NCBI RefSeq assembly: GCF_001280085.1
Contig: NZ_LGED01000209.1
Span: 1-64,000, forward strand
Origin: Saccharothrix sp. NRRL B-16348
Lineage (GTDB): Bacteria; Actinomycetota; Actinomycetes; Mycobacteriales; Pseudonocardiaceae
Direction: 5' to 3'
Length of the DNA stretch: 64,000 nt
The position numbers were made by a program, and so were the translations under genes. This document shows, one piece after another, positions 62,088-64,000 of the stretch. Numbering within the stretch: position 1 is the stretch's first letter; every line of letters starts with the position of its first letter. A model generated the notes under the pieces. It did no database searches. It was not told the DNA's origin and saw only the letters and a list, made by a program, of their open reading frames with translations.

Positions 62088-62492
62088 TCAGCGCCTCGTG
62101 GTGGCAGTCGTCGAGGTCGGCAGCGGCGTCGGCTGCGGCGGCCTGGTCGTCGTGGTCGTCGCCGGGTGCGACGGGCCCGGCGACGTGGTCACCACCGTCG
62201 TGGTCGGCGGCACGGAGATCGTCGGCTCCGGGTGCACGGTGGTCGTCGGCCACGGCCCCGGGCTGGTGCTGATCGGCGGCTGGCTCACCGTGGGCTGCGG
62301 CGTGGTCTCGATCGGCACGCTGGTCGACGGCGACGTCGCGATCGGCGACGTGCTGACCGAGGTGGCCGGAGGCTGGGTCGTGGTCGACGCGGGCGCTTCG
62401 TCGCCACCGCCGGACGCCAGCGCGGTCCCGGCCACGGCGATGCCGCCGAGCACGACGGCCCCCGCCGCCAGCACGAGTCGTTTGCGCAGCAA
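62088..62492 (-). CDS. Secreted Ser/Thr/Pro-rich protein of the sigma operon
   Basis: A 134-residue exported protein: signal-like helix (LVLAAGAVVLGGIAVAGTALA, read in two parts, 5-25) then a Thr/Pro/Ser-rich unstructured chain with short repeats such as PPTTTVVTT. No domain is recognised. TTG 62492 has GAGGAGCAGTC upstream and is preferred over longer forms. The stop is four bases before the sigma gene, so it leads the operon. The tail resembles in style the extracellular tail of the membrane protein at 61105. Confidence 0.7.
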   Translation of the reverse strand: MLRKRLVLAAGAVVLGGIAVAGTALASGGGDEAPASTTTQPPATSVSTSPIATSPSTSVPIETTPQPTVSQPPISTSPGPWPTTTVHPEPTISVPPTTTVVTTSPGPSHPATTTTTRPPQPTPLPTSTTATTRR

Positions 62493-62573
62493 GACTGCTC
62501 CTCGGGTTCGTGAGGCCACCGCGGTTCGGCGCCCCCTCACCCTTATGAATGCGGTTGGGCGCGCCGGAGGTTG

Positions 62574-63254
62574 TCACGAGTTTTCGGGAAGCTCCCGGAC
62601 GACGACCTCCACCGCCCGCGCGCGCACGGCGGCCTCGTCCAGCACCGCCCGCCGAGGCTCCGGCACGTCCAGCACGCGCGGTGACGCCATCGCGAACACC
62701 TCGTCCAGCCGACGGTCACCCCGCAGGGCGTCCAACGCCTGCCGGTCACCACCGAGCACGACCGCGTCCAGCTCGCCGACCCGAGGCGCCAGCACCCTCG
62801 CCGCGTCGTCCGCCGCCGCCTGGAGGGCGACCCGGGCCTGCCCTTCCCGGCGCCGCGCGAACCGCTGCTGCGACCACCCGCCCGCTTTGTTGCGCCCGTG
62901 CACCTGACGACTGTCCGTGGTCGACACGAGCACGACGCCGTCCCGCGCCACCCCGATGCTGTGCCCGCCGAGCCGCACCAGCAGCAGCCCGATCCGGCGC
63001 GACGCGAGCGCATACGTCAGCAACGCGTCCAGCACCAGACCTTCAGCCTCACCCTGAGGGGTGAATTCCCCGAACGCGGCCGACACCGAGGCCGTGGCCC
63101 CGTCCACCGCCGTGACCAGGCAACGACCGGGCGTCACCGACGTCGAGACGACGCCGCCGTGCCGTGCCGCGAACCGGGCGAACCACCCGTCCAGGCGTTC
63201 GGGCGGCACCTCGACCGCCCGTCCGCCGCCGGAGACCGGGCGGACCTTGCTCAC
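62574..63254 (-). CDS. acVLRF1 family peptidyl-tRNA hydrolase-like protein
   Basis: A 226-residue protein matching the actinobacterial Vms1-like release factor 1 family. The VLRF1 core has LLVRLGGHSIGVARDG, VHGRNKAGGWSQQRFARR (active-loop GxSQQR) and VVLGGDRQALDALRGD. Vms1/VLRF1 proteins cleave peptidyl-tRNA on stalled 50S subunits during ribosome rescue. GTG 63254 lies 13 bases after the next gene's stop. The role here is known by family only. Confidence 0.9.
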   Translation of the reverse strand: MSKVRPVSGGGRAVEVPPERLDGWFARFAARHGGVVSTSVTPGRCLVTAVDGATASVSAAFGEFTPQGEAEGLVLDALLTYALASRRIGLLLVRLGGHSIGVARDGVVLVSTTDSRQVHGRNKAGGWSQQRFARRREGQARVALQAAADDAARVLAPRVGELDAVVLGGDRQALDALRGDRRLDEVFAMASPRVLDVPEPRRAVLDEAAVRARAVEVVVRELPENS

Positions 63255-63267
63255 GGCAGCACGGCGT

Positions 63268-63852
63268 TCACGCCGGCGCGACCGCGACCCAGACCGGCAG
63301 CGGGTGCCCGCACTCGGCGGGCGAGAGCCGCTGCACGGCGCCGAAGCCCGCGTCGGTCAGCGAGGCGGAGATCTGCTCGGGCGACAGCACGCGGTGCCGG
63401 GTCGACACGGTGTTCGCCACCTCCCACGTCTCCGCGCCGCGCACCAGCCGCACGACCTCCAGAGCGTACGACTCGCCGTCGGCCGCCCAGTCCCACAGCT
63501 GCACGGTCACCTGCCGCTCCGGGCCGCGCCCGGACACCTTCGGCGGCGGCGCGGTGGGCCGGAGCCTGCCGAGCTTGTCCAGCTCGGGGACGGCGGCGAC
63601 GAACAGGCCGCCGGGCCGCAGCGCCTGGCGGGCCAGCAGCAGCGCCTGGTCGAGCGCGTCCTCGTGGGCCAGCCGGGGCAGCAGGTCGTCGCCCGCGCGG
63701 ACCACGTCGACGGGCGGCCCACCGTGGTGGCGCACGACGTCGAGCAGGTCGAGCACCACGTGGTGGCCGGCGCCGAGCACGGCGGCGGCGACCTCCGTCA
63801 GCGGGTCCTCCGGCAGGGGCACGAGGTCCTGGGCGGCGGTCACCGGGCACAC
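63268..63852 (-). CDS. Methyltransferase-like protein lacking a clear SAM motif I
   Basis: A 194-residue protein whose C-terminal half looks like a class I methyltransferase (ALLLARQALRPGGLFVAAVPELD near 80-102, then a beta-rich C-terminus with LSPEQISASLTDAGF). The glycine-rich SAM motif I expected near the start is missing: the equivalent region reads VLGAGHHVVLDLLDVVRHHG. It may be a degenerate or non-catalytic methyltransferase, or a truncated gene. GTG 63852 or 63843 starts it. Bases 63853-64000 show no further gene. Confidence 0.7.
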   Translation of the reverse strand: MCPVTAAQDLVPLPEDPLTEVAAAVLGAGHHVVLDLLDVVRHHGGPPVDVVRAGDDLLPRLAHEDALDQALLLARQALRPGGLFVAAVPELDKLGRLRPTAPPPKVSGRGPERQVTVQLWDWAADGESYALEVVRLVRGAETWEVANTVSTRHRVLSPEQISASLTDAGFGAVQRLSPAECGHPLPVWVAVAPA

Positions 63853-64000
63853 AGTAGGCCCAACGGATCAACGACCGCCAACGGCGTGTGGCCGGTGGGG
63901 CGTGGGGAGGAGCGGCTCCGCGCATCGGTCGCGCATCGGTACCGAAGGGGTCGCCGCCCGGACCCCGAAGCCGCCGTTGCACAATGTTACCGACGGGTTT

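Overview
The window looks like chromosomal DNA from a high-GC actinomycete, most likely a Pseudonocardiales member (Saccharothrix/Lentzea/Actinosynnema type; inferred, not tested). The basis is the strong GC third-position bias, frequent GTG and TTG starts behind AG-rich ribosome binding sites, and actinobacterial marker families: a SigD orthologue, UdgX, acVLRF1, two F420-type LLM oxidoreductases, ANTAR, MEDS/HATPase and SigE-family regulators, and DasR-like operators. About 64 protein genes were called. No rRNA, tRNA, CRISPR array or intact transposase gene was recognised.

Layout. 0.1-8.7 kb: secreted subtilase, a four-gene minus-strand operon (Ppx/GppA, STAS, DUF4383, unknown), SDR, small acidic protein, SRPBCC, GNAT, MEDS/HATPase regulator, hydrolase. 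8.7-21.1 kb: a membrane NACHT NTPase, HAD and LLM enzymes, a Ser/Thr kinase, a PucR/aldehyde dehydrogenase divergon, a translationally coupled SLOG(LSDAT)-SLATT pair of the predicted nucleotide-signal immunity type, a repeat-bounded passenger gene, and an AA10 LPMO behind a DasR-type operator. 21.2-24.1 kb: a four-copy repeat hairpin, SDR, a previously unannotated structured RNA with a 13-codon ORF, UdgX, CsbD and ANTAR. 24.0-33.7 kb: an alpha-glucan/trehalose cluster (LacI regulator, malQ, unknown, treX-treY-treZ with 4-base overlaps).

33.8-49.9 kb: peroxiredoxin, TetR/LLM pair with its operator, then cell-envelope genes (M23 peptidase with a folded leader, two paralogous class A PBPs, SigD-PfkB, a cyclopropane-synthase-like enzyme, DivIVA-like protein, GH25 lysozyme). 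50-57.2 kb: MFS, DeoR, SIS and a transpeptidase, ending in an ABC exporter; this block is flanked by two oppositely oriented copies of a 27-bp palindrome with a C-rich tail, each just downstream of a gene. 57.2-64 kb: enoyl-CoA hydratase, small HTH protein, ABC-F, SDR, a SigE-family sigma operon, acVLRF1 and a methyltransferase-like protein.

Themes. Cell-wall synthesis and turnover, storage-glucan to trehalose conversion, partner-switch and sigma-factor signalling, and two candidate immune modules (NACHT at 8.7-11.1 kb and SLOG-SLATT at 18.1-19.6 kb). The strongest candidates for new biology are the SLOG-SLATT pair with its adjoining cassette, the folded RNA at 22.1-22.3 kb, and the palindrome plus C-rich 3' elements at 50.0 and 57.2 kb.
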